A DNA stretch of 53,475 nucleotides from Deltaproteobacteria bacterium (lineage in GTDB: Bacteria; Myxococcota_A; Polyangia; JAAYKL01): assembly GCA_016935665.1 (NCBI GenBank), contig JAFGQN010000022.1, positions 1-53,475 of the forward strand, given 5' to 3'. Made by a program: the position numbers and the translations under genes. Numbering within the stretch: position 1 is the first letter of the stretch; each line of letters begins with the position of its first letter. Shown in pieces: positions 24,686 through 33,344 of this stretch. The notes under the pieces were generated by a model that was not told where the DNA came from, ran no database searches, and saw only the letters and a list, made by a program, of their open reading frames with translations.

Positions 24686-27600
24686 CTATGTCCATTTCGC
24701 AACGACGGTGGTGACTTCCTTGAGGCGCTCCTTTATTTTGCTGTCGGCGACGCCCTCCAGCCGTTTGAGGCTTTGAAGCAGGGAATCCTTTTCGCGCTGG
24801 GTAACGCCACTACCGCCGGTAAGGGCAAGGGTGTATGCTTCCAATGCGGTTTGGGCGGAACCGCGGCCGGTAACCGCGTAACGAACCAGCGCGGCATTGG
24901 CGGCGCTTCCCGGCGCCCATTTATCGTGAGCGCCCGCAGCGCTCTGTTCGATTTGATTCAGTTCGAGTGGGTCAATCTCCTTGCCCAGCAGCAGCTGCAA
25001 CTGTATTTTATTGTCCAGGGGATAGTACAGATTACTCGGTTTTAATTTTGCAGCTTTAGTGTAGGCCTTGAGCGCCTCAGCTAAAAATTTCGAACGTTTC
25101 TCAGTATCATCTCTACAGTCAGCCATCCGTCGCAGGGTAGCGCCTTCCAAACAATAGCGTTCGGACGACGGACGGATATGACACAGTTCCCTGATACGAT
25201 CGAGTGAACGTTTAAACAGGGCATCCACCTCTTTTCTTTCAGATTTGTTTTCGAGTTTTCTGTATAGCTCGGCCGCCTGTTTGGCTTCCAGGTTGGCCAG
25301 CTGTTCCACCGCTTTTAACGGGGTATTCGACAAAGTGAGTGCCTGTTTATACCATTTTATGGCCTTTTCCAAAGCGCCCAATTCACTGTAGGCATCGGCA
25401 ATGACAGTGAGCAACTCTCCGTTCTCACGCCACTCAACGGAATCGGTCTCAAGCTCTGTTTCGGTCAATCGCTTCAGCTCATTTAAGATGTACGCTTTCT
25501 GCTCCGGTTTCGGGTCGCGACTGCGGCTCACAAAGTCTGATACATAGTCGACGAGTTCATCCACGGCCACAAACCGCTGTTCTCTGTCTTCACTGCCACT
25601 TTCCAAACCGTCATACGGGAGAACGAAACCCGGGTAACCGTACACCTGATAGGCACCCCAGGTAACGTCATTTCCGGTACATTGACTATAGGTCTTTTGA
25701 CGTGCACCGCGAACCGCCCGCATCAGGTTCTCGCCCTTCAGCATGGCGGAATAAAAGTTCTCAGCGAATTCGCCGGCGGCCTTGTCTCCCACAGCCCATC
25801 CGGCCACCACCACCACTTTAACGCCCATTTCGATAAGGCGTTTGGAAACACTCGCCGCGAGGTGCCCCGGATATTTGAGATGACTGAATTTTCCAAGGTG
25901 ACAGCAATTGAGAAAAACAATGGACGGCACGGCAGTCATATTTTCGAATTCGGCAGCGCCTAAAAATCGATTGCCGGCCAGCACCACACCCGTCTTTTTA
26001 GCGTCCAGACCATCGAAGGCCCCATGGGCTGCCACGTGCACAATGTCGTATTCTCCCTGATACAGGGATTCAAAACAATCATCGGCATCCCGTCCGATGA
26101 CTCGATTGACATCCAAACCGCGCAGGTGCAACAGGTTGGCCACCTTTTCCGCTTCCGCTTTGGCGGAAGGCAATGGCGGATTCACCATGGCGGGCTCTCC
26201 AATCACCAGCGCACGTCGACTGGCCGAACGACGGGGATTGGCGCGGCTCTCCACGCTCACATAATTGCGCAGTATGCCCACCCGCACACCAATTGGACGC
26301 TGTCCGTCCCTGCCGGGGTCCAGCAGTTCCCAGGGAATCTGCGCCGTTTGGGGATGCAGCTGGAGCACCAAATCCGGTGACGCTTCGGCGCCCTCCAGCA
26401 TGTCGTAGGGCAAAAGGTAGTTAAACAGGGTTCGCGCCACATCGCGGTCTGCCTGCATCGCTCGTTCCAGCAGGCCATCCACATGCGCCCATTGAATCTC
26501 GCGAACCGTGGGTTCCACCCGCGCCATCTCAGTGGTTAACTCATATTCCAGATTATTGTGTGCATCTTTGTTGATGCGGATGCGGCGATGCCACCCGGAG
26601 CCATATGGTGTACGGGGCCGAAACTTCAAAGCGCCGGATCGGTGCTGCAGTTTGGGCAAGGCGGTAACGGGATATTCGCTGCTCTTTGAAATGCGAAGAG
26701 CAGCCCTCGTGGCCTCGATGGCTTTATCCTGGAACAACTCTGAAATTTCTATTGTTGAAAGGCACACCCTGGCGCCCAAACCTTCTGCTCGCAACCGGGC
26801 ATTGGTATACTGTGCGGCTTCCACATACGCGCGCAGCGAATCCTCCACCGACAGGCGCGTTGCGCCGAAGGTGCCAATCAGCACGCCACTCACCCCCAGC
26901 TCGCACGGGTCATCTCCGGTCTGTGGCAAATTGGCCAAAGCGTATTCCATCATAGCATGACGCAGCGATTCCTCCAGGCTGGTACGTGTCAGTGTGCCCA
27001 CCTGTCCCAAACCGGATACCACCACACCTTGCAATTCGCGTTTCTTTTCGTAAATACGCACCGTTCCCAAACGCCCCACATAGCGATCCAGTCGATGATC
27101 CCGAGCCATGGCGCCATCCAGCCCCTGATTCAACGTGGCCTCCACGCTTACCAGCGGATCTCCTTCGTAATGCCCCACCAGTACCGGGAAAGTGCATTCT
27201 CTAACGTCGCCATTGAACACCACCAGCGAAATAGGCTGCGTTGTGGCGAGGGGCGATGTGGGCGGTTTTCCCATCAGAGTGGAGATGACATCATCGGTAC
27301 TGGGGAAATACCTGGGGTGCGCATCTTCGTTTTCAATGCGTATTTCCCGCAGTTCTTCATGTTCACCGCGGAACGCAACGGGCATTTTTTTAGAGAGTCT
27401 GGCGGTGGTGCCCTGCGAAAGCAATTCCATGTATCCGTCAAAACTCTCTTCATGGTTGGCGATTTGACCGTGTTCCGCTGCCACATAATACGTGCAAACA
27501 CCGTCAAGCCGTCCGAAATCCCAAAGAACCGTTCCATCGCCATGGCTGGAATAACGAAAATGAACTTCCCCGTTTTTTGAAACGACCATCTCTGCGGGGG

Positions 27601-29827
27601 TATCCGCTGCATGACCGGCCACGTACACCATGTGCTCCATGTCCACCGCACTTCTGTCGAGCTTCGCTCTGAAGAGTTGAGCCTTTTCCAACGTATCGCC
27701 TTTGGGCAAACAGTTTGTAATGGGCGCCCACCGCGTTGCATCCAGCAGATTGGTGTCTCCTTTAAAAGGCAGCAATTCTATCATTCCCGGAAATTCGCGC
27801 ACGACGCCGGTGAGTTCATCCAGATTATGACGGATGGCCACCACTGCCAGCTGTTTCATCAACGCGTGTTTTTTTGTGAGTACCTGCGCCGGCACAAATG
27901 ATCCCTGATTGGGTGTGCCCATCATCAGCAGACGTCCACCGCGTTCGGTGAGTTGTTTCCACAGTTCCGGTCTGTCCATAATGAGTGTCCGTGCCACCAG
28001 TCCCCCCATGGAATGGGCGATCAGTCGAATGGGACGGTTATGCCGCTTCAGTTCCGCTTCGATTTCGATGGCCAGCAACCGGGCGGATTCCATCATGGGC
28101 TTCCGCCAGTCATAGGGAAACGGGCGAACGTTGTAATGAGGCGTCAGACGGTGAAACAGCTTTTCATAGGCCATGTCCACCAGTGCTTCGGCGGCAACAT
28201 CCGGTTTGTCTATCTGCAGCGGCGCCATGCCTTTCCACGCCAATTCAAAAATGGAAATCCAGTGTCGCTCCCCATCCACCGCCAGGTGCGACCCCATGAT
28301 GCCGGGAATCAGGAATACGGTGGGCAGGTTTTCCCGATATAATACGGGTTTGATAGACCGAACCGGCGCCGTGCCGCGAAGTCCTCCGTAGGGTTCTGCT
28401 GCCGACAGGGGCCGAAATCCAGTCTCATTGCCATCCACCAGCCAATCCACAATCCGACTTCGGGTTTCGGGTTCCTTGAAGTACGAGAAATGGTTGGCTC
28501 TGGGCGCCCGATAATAAAAGCCACGGGCTTTTTTGCGGGGGACGCCGCGAAACATGGACTTGCTGTCCACCACAAAATCATTGTCTTCGTGGTAGTACAA
28601 ATCAGAGAAAAAGCTCTTCACCCGATCAAAAAAACCACCCCCTTCCACGTCTCCGGCAATGACAGCCAAATCTTTGCCCCGAGGCGTGGCCACATTGAGA
28701 AACGGAATAAAACCGTGTGCATTCTCACTCCCTTCCAGGGGGGGCATCATCGCCTGGATGCCCGGTAATGCGTCCGCTCTGGTTCGGGTGGCCACAATCG
28801 CCATGGCAATGGCTTTAATGAATTCGAACCAGAGGGCGTTTGGCCCCATTAGCTTTCCTGCCACGGAGAGAATGACATTCAGGTATTTGTCGAGCCGGTC
28901 TGAGGCCAGCAGTGTTCCTGCCGCAGGCGCCGCCACTCGGGCGAAACGCTCCACTTCGAAATCACCACGCACGTTGGCCAACAGCGCCAGTTCTTCGCGA
29001 ATGTGCGCATACTGCTCACCTTTGAAGTACGCGTCAACATGACGGTTTTCCCACGGATAACGGCAAAGCAGGTCTCCCACCAAACCACCGCGCGAGTGGC
29101 TCAGCAGGTGCACTTTGGCGCCACTTTGAATCGCCTCTGCCAAATGGATGGCATTGAGCGCGGGGCTGCAGGTCACCGTATGCTGCTCCAATGCGAACAT
29201 GTTTTCGATTTTGTAGGCATTTATCATACGGTCCCAATCACGGGATTCAAACAGATTCGCGAAACCACCACGGGTACTGCTGAACGTGCCGTGGATGAGC
29301 ACCAGAATGGGATTGTCGGTTTTGATTTTACCATCCTGCCTGTCGGTCAGTTCTCCTTTGGCGTTCAGGCGATACAGGCCCGGATTGGGAATGTGCTTTT
29401 CCTCGATATTCCGGATAATCTTTGGAAAAGCAAAATCCATCGCCGCTTCTGCCGCTTTTAAACCGATGCGTTTGACCGCTTCCAGAGCTATCTCCTGCCC
29501 CCCTCTGTACCCGCTGATGGTCCTGCGGGTGGGAATCGCAAACCATCCGTCGTCACCTGGCGATCGCTGCGCAACTTCACAGTTCGAAACGATGTCTTCG
29601 GCGCGAACGAGCTCGACGATGCCGTCTTCCCAGGTTAGTTCAAAAACATCGTTCGGGGAACAATACAGTTCATGTTCTTCTTCAACGCCCCTGGAACGCG
29701 CCATTCGCACATCGGTGCTGTCCATTACCTGTGCACCCAGAATATTCGCAAAATCTCCCAGACCACTGTCACTGCCTGAGATTTCGCGCGCACTGCCGGG
29801 AAGCCTGAGTTTAATCCGGTCTGTCAT
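24686..29827 (-). CDS. Giant protein: two alpha/beta-hydrolases, CHAT (caspase-like) protease and TPRs
   Basis: This 1713-residue soluble protein has no signal peptide. Residues ~170-465 form an alpha/beta-hydrolase with LIHGTFSS (177-184) and nucleophile elbow SHSRGG (Ser245). Residues ~495-800 are a second, LCAT/PGAP1-like hydrolase with PGIMGS (508-513) and AHSMGG (Ser606). Residues ~860-1050 are a mixed alpha/beta region with SGLGQVG, possibly macro-like. Residues ~1150-1405 are a CHAT domain with the catalytic pair HVAAHGAF (His1268) and LNCCH (Cys1309, by alignment to NxC). The last ~240 residues are TPR-like helices (LEKAIKWYKQAL). CHAT proteases are relatives of separase and caspases and act in bacterial signalling and defence. 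The start has GAAAGG upstream. It is divergent from the small protein at 30221. Confidence 0.88.
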   Translation of the reverse strand: MTDRIKLRLPGSAREISGSDSGLGDFANILGAQVMDSTDVRMARSRGVEEEHELYCSPNDVFELTWEDGIVELVRAEDIVSNCEVAQRSPGDDGWFAIPTRRTISGYRGGQEIALEAVKRIGLKAAEAAMDFAFPKIIRNIEEKHIPNPGLYRLNAKGELTDRQDGKIKTDNPILVLIHGTFSSTRGGFANLFESRDWDRMINAYKIENMFALEQHTVTCSPALNAIHLAEAIQSGAKVHLLSHSRGGLVGDLLCRYPWENRHVDAYFKGEQYAHIREELALLANVRGDFEVERFARVAAPAAGTLLASDRLDKYLNVILSVAGKLMGPNALWFEFIKAIAMAIVATRTRADALPGIQAMMPPLEGSENAHGFIPFLNVATPRGKDLAVIAGDVEGGGFFDRVKSFFSDLYYHEDNDFVVDSKSMFRGVPRKKARGFYYRAPRANHFSYFKEPETRSRIVDWLVDGNETGFRPLSAAEPYGGLRGTAPVRSIKPVLYRENLPTVFLIPGIMGSHLAVDGERHWISIFELAWKGMAPLQIDKPDVAAEALVDMAYEKLFHRLTPHYNVRPFPYDWRKPMMESARLLAIEIEAELKRHNRPIRLIAHSMGGLVARTLIMDRPELWKQLTERGGRLLMMGTPNQGSFVPAQVLTKKHALMKQLAVVAIRHNLDELTGVVREFPGMIELLPFKGDTNLLDATRWAPITNCLPKGDTLEKAQLFRAKLDRSAVDMEHMVYVAGHAADTPAEMVVSKNGEVHFRYSSHGDGTVLWDFGRLDGVCTYYVAAEHGQIANHEESFDGYMELLSQGTTARLSKKMPVAFRGEHEELREIRIENEDAHPRYFPSTDDVISTLMGKPPTSPLATTQPISLVVFNGDVRECTFPVLVGHYEGDPLVSVEATLNQGLDGAMARDHRLDRYVGRLGTVRIYEKKRELQGVVVSGLGQVGTLTRTSLEESLRHAMMEYALANLPQTGDDPCELGVSGVLIGTFGATRLSVEDSLRAYVEAAQYTNARLRAEGLGARVCLSTIEISELFQDKAIEATRAALRISKSSEYPVTALPKLQHRSGALKFRPRTPYGSGWHRRIRINKDAHNNLEYELTTEMARVEPTVREIQWAHVDGLLERAMQADRDVARTLFNYLLPYDMLEGAEASPDLVLQLHPQTAQIPWELLDPGRDGQRPIGVRVGILRNYVSVESRANPRRSASRRALVIGEPAMVNPPLPSAKAEAEKVANLLHLRGLDVNRVIGRDADDCFESLYQGEYDIVHVAAHGAFDGLDAKKTGVVLAGNRFLGAAEFENMTAVPSIVFLNCCHLGKFSHLKYPGHLAASVSKRLIEMGVKVVVVAGWAVGDKAAGEFAENFYSAMLKGENLMRAVRGARQKTYSQCTGNDVTWGAYQVYGYPGFVLPYDGLESGSEDREQRFVAVDELVDYVSDFVSRSRDPKPEQKAYILNELKRLTETELETDSVEWRENGELLTVIADAYSELGALEKAIKWYKQALTLSNTPLKAVEQLANLEAKQAAELYRKLENKSERKEVDALFKRSLDRIRELCHIRPSSERYCLEGATLRRMADCRDDTEKRSKFLAEALKAYTKAAKLKPSNLYYPLDNKIQLQLLLGKEIDPLELNQIEQSAAGAHDKWAPGSAANAALVRYAVTGRGSAQTALEAYTLALTGGSGVTQREKDSLLQSLKRLEGVADSKIKERLKEVTTVVAKWT

Positions 29828-30220
29828 AAAACGCCTTTCACAAGAAACGGGTTCAACGGATATGACCTTCCATTTGTTGAACCATTTCAGTCACCTGAGT
29901 TTTGCAGCATCGCGATTGATTCCTGATTTTCACTGTTTACGATAATGGGGTCCGCTGCAAAATAAAAGCCCAATCTACACAGCGGATGCAATTGACACAG
30001 CCTCAGGGATAGCTCCATCCGTGCAGAAGTGCCATCACTGCAAGTCCAGGCAGCAATCCAGGGCGGCCTGTCATTTGGGGCGATGGAAAAATAAAATTAT
30101 AATATTCCGCATTTTTTCATTTCTTAAACTTGCATCGCCTCTTTTTCGTCCCAAATTTTAGAAATCATCAAAAAAACAGGGGACGGCGTACATTCCGTCC
30201 CGCACATGGGGGGGTAAAAA
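29828..30220. other. Divergent intergenic region between CHAT protein and small protein, ~390 bases
   Basis: This region holds no gene that I can support. It must contain both promoters. Beyond the hairpin listed at 30180-30201 and a GGGGGGG ribosome-site run just before 30221, nothing stands out. The shared promoter region suggests possible coregulation of the CHAT protein and the small protein. Confidence 0.4.
30180..30201 (+). promoter_or_regulatory. Perfect hairpin upstream of the small gene
   Basis: GGGACGG (30180-30186) and CCGTCCC (30195-30201) form a perfect 7-bp stem with an 8-base loop, ending 19 bases before the ATG at 30221. It could be an operator or an mRNA structure that shields the ribosome site. 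No T-run follows, so it is not a terminator. Confidence 0.4.
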
Positions 30221-30595
30221 ATGACAACACAACGTGCGGCGCAAATCCTGGTTGACGCAACGAAGGAGAAGCTGGGCAGAGCGCTTCTGGCCACAGACAT
30301 TTGGGTCAAAGGAGAACGAGAATCCCTGGCGGGTCACAACCCACAACCGGAGGCCACGCGGTTATTCGATGAGCTGAACGATTTCATTGAATCCAATTTA
30401 AAGAAAAGCAATTTTCCCAAACTGAATCGCTACTTCCTTATCGAACTGGAAGACGACAACACTGTTGTAATCGTAAATCACGGCAAAGTACTTCAGGGCA
30501 TGCTGGTCAGTCTGCGCAACGCCAATATGGGCAGCGTGGTTTCCGTGGCGATCCCCCATCTGATTAAAACATGGAAATCCGCCTCTTTTGGATAA
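30221..30595 (+). CDS. Small soluble protein of unknown function, possibly roadblock/LC7-like
   Basis: This 124-residue protein starts MTTQRAAQILVDATKEKLG with a G-run ribosome site 6 bases upstream. The first half is helical. The second reads YFLIELEDDNTVVIVNHGKV, then LQGMLVSLRNANMGSVVSVA, a strand-strand-helix pattern that resembles roadblock/LC7 domains, but no signature motif proves it. It has no transmembrane segment. It shares its upstream region with the giant CHAT protein and is transcribed the other way, so it may be a regulator or partner of that protein; this is inference from position alone. Confidence 0.55.
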   Translation: MTTQRAAQILVDATKEKLGRALLATDIWVKGERESLAGHNPQPEATRLFDELNDFIESNLKKSNFPKLNRYFLIELEDDNTVVIVNHGKVLQGMLVSLRNANMGSVVSVAIPHLIKTWKSASFG

Positions 30596-30600
30596 ACATA

Positions 30601-30660
30601 AGGGGAAGTTTTAAACGCCTCTCCCCCGGTCCCTCTCCAGCGGAGGAAAGGGGAAATCTA
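30601..30660. repeat. GC-rich intergenic repeat-like sequence at a convergent end
   Basis: A CTCTCCCCC block, CCCTCTCC, a short AGC loop, GGAGG and AAAGGGGA follow in order, giving an imperfect stem of the kind seen in REP-like intergenic repeats. It lies between the stop codons of the small protein and the phosphohexomutase and may serve as a shared transcription end. Confidence 0.4.
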
Positions 30661-30674
30661 TTTGGATTTTGGTT

Positions 30675-32159
30675 TTAAATCATTTGTTGCAGGATTTTCA
30701 TGCACTGTGTGTTGAGGGTTTTGGCGCGGTTGTCTGTGGCGGCTTCGGTGTAGCATCTGAATTCGGGGGCGTTGCCGGAGGGACGCAGGTGGACCACTTC
30801 CTGATTTTCAAAAGTGATGCGAATGCCATCGGTGCGATCGATGGTGGCCACTTTCCCGCATAGCGCTCCAAATTTCTTTTCAATGGCGATGCTATCGGAC
30901 GTCCCGTCTCCCGTACTGAATTTTTCGAGGATGGCTCGGCTGTTTTCCAATGGAAAATCCGTGATTCGGTCACTGGATGTAAAGCGCTGGGGAAGCGACG
31001 CGCACAGGGCACTGATGGAACAATTTTCCATGCGCGCCAGCAGAATGATGGACAGCTGCAGTATTACCGCATCGCGAGTGGGCAGCGCGGCAAGTGCACG
31101 GCCAAACCGACGCAGTGTACTGTTTGTTAAAAAACCACCATTGGCTTCATATCCAATCGCCATCTGTGCGCCATCTTTCACGGCCTCGTTCATGGCGGCG
31201 ATCACGAAAGGCGAGCCTATTCTCGTGCGTTGAACCTTCACAAAAAAACCGCTTTTTTCTACTGCGGAATTGCAGCTGACCGGTGTACTGACCGAATCGG
31301 CGCCCAAATATCTGGCGGATAGAATCCCAGCCACGTCGCCACGAATCCACGTGCCATTTTCATCGGAAATCAGGGGTCTGTCGCTGTCGCCATCTGTGGA
31401 TACGATGGTAAAGTACTCTTCATTGCAGCACCATTCTTTGGCCAGCGCCACATCTTCAGCTCGAATGGCCTCGGTGTCCACGGGAATAAACGTTTCAGAG
31501 CGTCCAAGCGCCGTCACCGTCGCACCCAACCCCTTGTAAATATCCACCAGAATATCCCGGCCCACCGCAGAATGCTGATATACGCCAATAGTTGTCCCCG
31601 AAAGGGCATCTTTGGGAAAGAAGTCCAGATACCTCGAAACATATGCCGCTTTGGCACTGTCATCGACGGTCGGCATCACAAATGGCGCAACAAAACCGCC
31701 ATCGTCGTTGAATAGACTGTCGTCCAACGCCACCTGTTGCGCGCGAATCCCATCTTCATCTGATTTTAAAATTTCACCTGAAGGTGTGTTGAACTTGATG
31801 CCGTTGCGATTCGCCGGAATGTGACTGCCGGTAACCATGATAGCGGGAATTCCATCGGCGATTCCTTTGAGCGCCACCGCAGGAGACGGGATTTTACCGC
31901 AATTGATGGGCGTATATCCACAATCCGCAACCGCTCTGCCCACGGCGGCCATGATCTGATCGGTACTGGGCCGAAAATCACCGGCAATGGCCACGCTGGC
32001 GCCCCCTGCAATATCTCCTTTGGAATCCAGATACTGCAGGAAGCCTTTTGTGTACGTGTAGCAAACCCGGTCCGTCATTTGAACCGCCAACCCACGCGCG
32101 CCACTGGTGCCAAACTTGACGCCACTTTCTTCCATTAAATCCTCTATTCGCAATGACAT
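30675..32159 (-). CDS. Phosphomannomutase/phosphoglucomutase-family enzyme
   Basis: This 494-residue alpha-D-phosphohexomutase moves phosphate between C1 and C6 of hexose phosphates. The family markers are FGTSGARG at the N terminus, the phosphoserine loop TGSHIPANRNG (Ser112; many members have TASHNP), the Mg-binding STDGDSDRP, and a C-terminal RPSGNAPEFR phosphate-binding loop. Mannose-type or glucose-type preference cannot be told. The ATG at 32159 follows GGGAG. It is a single gene with 120 bases to the next. It could feed GDP-mannose to the glycosyltransferase/GH130 genes at 44.6-49.4 kb, an inference only. Confidence 0.9.
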   Translation of the reverse strand: MSLRIEDLMEESGVKFGTSGARGLAVQMTDRVCYTYTKGFLQYLDSKGDIAGGASVAIAGDFRPSTDQIMAAVGRAVADCGYTPINCGKIPSPAVALKGIADGIPAIMVTGSHIPANRNGIKFNTPSGEILKSDEDGIRAQQVALDDSLFNDDGGFVAPFVMPTVDDSAKAAYVSRYLDFFPKDALSGTTIGVYQHSAVGRDILVDIYKGLGATVTALGRSETFIPVDTEAIRAEDVALAKEWCCNEEYFTIVSTDGDSDRPLISDENGTWIRGDVAGILSARYLGADSVSTPVSCNSAVEKSGFFVKVQRTRIGSPFVIAAMNEAVKDGAQMAIGYEANGGFLTNSTLRRFGRALAALPTRDAVILQLSIILLARMENCSISALCASLPQRFTSSDRITDFPLENSRAILEKFSTGDGTSDSIAIEKKFGALCGKVATIDRTDGIRITFENQEVVHLRPSGNAPEFRCYTEAATDNRAKTLNTQCMKILQQMI

Positions 32160-32280
32160 ATCACTCCCTTTTCTCGATTGGATTTTAGCCGCAGAGTTTG
32201 CCCCACACAACGCAGTTGGTCAAGTAACCTTCGGGGCAATCATTCCAATGTGCGATATTTGAGAGAGGAGGCGTTTTTCA

Positions 32281-32985
32281 TTACTTCAATTGTCCATCGA
32301 TTTTCAGAAATATTTTCACTTCGTCTTTGATTAGATTATCCGGCATTCCGGGGAATGAAATTCCAAAATCCTGGCGGTTGATAACCACTTCGGCTGCCAT
32401 GGACACGCTGTTTCGTCCCACGTTGATTTTGGCGGGGATGGCGATGGGCTTTGTTACTCCCCGAAGTGTCAGCTTTCCTTTCACCGTATGCGTGGCATCC
32501 CCTGTGCCGCCGCCGGTCACACTCGTGGACACGAAGGTACCGCTTTGGAACTTCTCCACATCAAAAAAATCTGCACTTTTAAGATGGGCATCCAGTTTCT
32601 CCTCATCGGTTCGAACGGACGACATATCAATTTTAACGTCGACCTTTGCGGTTGTTGGATCGCCATCTTTAAACGACACCGCCCCGGAAAATGCATTGAA
32701 GCTGCCTTCGTGGCTGCCCACCAGTTTTTTACCCAGAAATGCAATTGTGGTGTTCTCTGGCGATAGCTTCAACGTGCCGGAAGGCGACGGTTTATGGCTT
32801 TCTGATTCCGCGTTCACTTTTACCGTTTCAGTTGTCTGCGCTTCATTGGATACGGTGTCTTTGCCGCCCGGTGAACATCCTGAACCCCCCATAAACAACG
32901 CCATTGTACTCAGTATCAATGCGATTGTTCCCATGCCGGTCGATGGCGCACCTGTTCTAAAACCATTAATTGCTGATGTTTTCAT
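32281..32985 (-). CDS. YceI-like lipoprotein
   Basis: This 234-residue protein has a lipoprotein signal with lipobox GGSGC (Cys31). A Ser/Thr-rich spacer of ~35 residues and one YceI domain of ~170 residues follow, starting LSPENTTIAFLGKKLVGSHEG. YceI proteins are lipocalin-like barrels that bind isoprenoid or polyunsaturated lipids. Usually they are periplasmic; here the protein is membrane-anchored. The ATG at 32985 has GAAAGGATG at the expected spacing and lies only 2 bases after the stop of a broken upstream frame, suggesting translational coupling. Confidence 0.88.
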   Translation of the reverse strand: MKTSAINGFRTGAPSTGMGTIALILSTMALFMGGSGCSPGGKDTVSNEAQTTETVKVNAESESHKPSPSGTLKLSPENTTIAFLGKKLVGSHEGSFNAFSGAVSFKDGDPTTAKVDVKIDMSSVRTDEEKLDAHLKSADFFDVEKFQSGTFVSTSVTGGGTGDATHTVKGKLTLRGVTKPIAIPAKINVGRNSVSMAAEVVINRQDFGISFPGMPDNLIKDEVKIFLKIDGQLK

Positions 32986-32987
32986 TT

Positions 32988-33234
32988 TCAACATCCTTTC
33001 CATTTAACAAATGAGTGATCCCCAATGTTCTTTTTTATTCGTCGTGGTTGCAGGGGGACTTCCATTAAAAGCACGCTCCCTTTGTGTAGCGCCTTCAGTT
33101 TAATACTCGAAACGTCGGTAATGCTTACGCCATCGCACCGCTCCAGCGTCACACCGGCGACGTCTGTGATATGTATTAAGCCAACCGTAATTGACGTGAC
33201 CGCGACTGCCTGATTTATGAATCGTCCACTTCAT
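32988..33234 (-). pseudogene. Broken short reading frame upstream of the yceI gene
   Basis: An ATG at 33234 has a strong ribosome site (GAGGGAGA, 8 bases upstream). Its own frame gives a short, highly basic and unlikely product. About ten codons in, the neighbouring frame becomes protein-like: AVAVTSITVGLIHITDVAGV, TLERCDGVSITDVSSIKL and KALHKGSVLLMEVPLQPRR, ending with TGA at 32988-32990, two bases before the YceI start. I infer a ~80-residue beta-strand-rich protein interrupted by a one-base shift, or an uncertain start. No family is recognised. Confidence 0.35.
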
Positions 33235-33344
33235 AACCGTGGTCTCCCTCGTTCGTTCGAGCATCTGATTTGGGCTTTTTTCAAATCCCATAAACAGGTT
33301 ATGCACTACTCACCCAAACGCCAGTATGAGTATCCGATAAAAGC

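Noticed and set aside
24686-24702. A longer form of the NAD(P)-binding protein starting at 24702
   Set aside because: It would overlap the end of the CHAT gene and adds 41 residues before the Rossmann motif; the ATG at 24579 has a good ribosome site.
26957-29945. Several long plus-strand frames opposite the CHAT protein
   Set aside because: The minus-strand gene is continuous and has recognisable catalytic motifs over its whole length; the opposite frames are shadows of its codon use.
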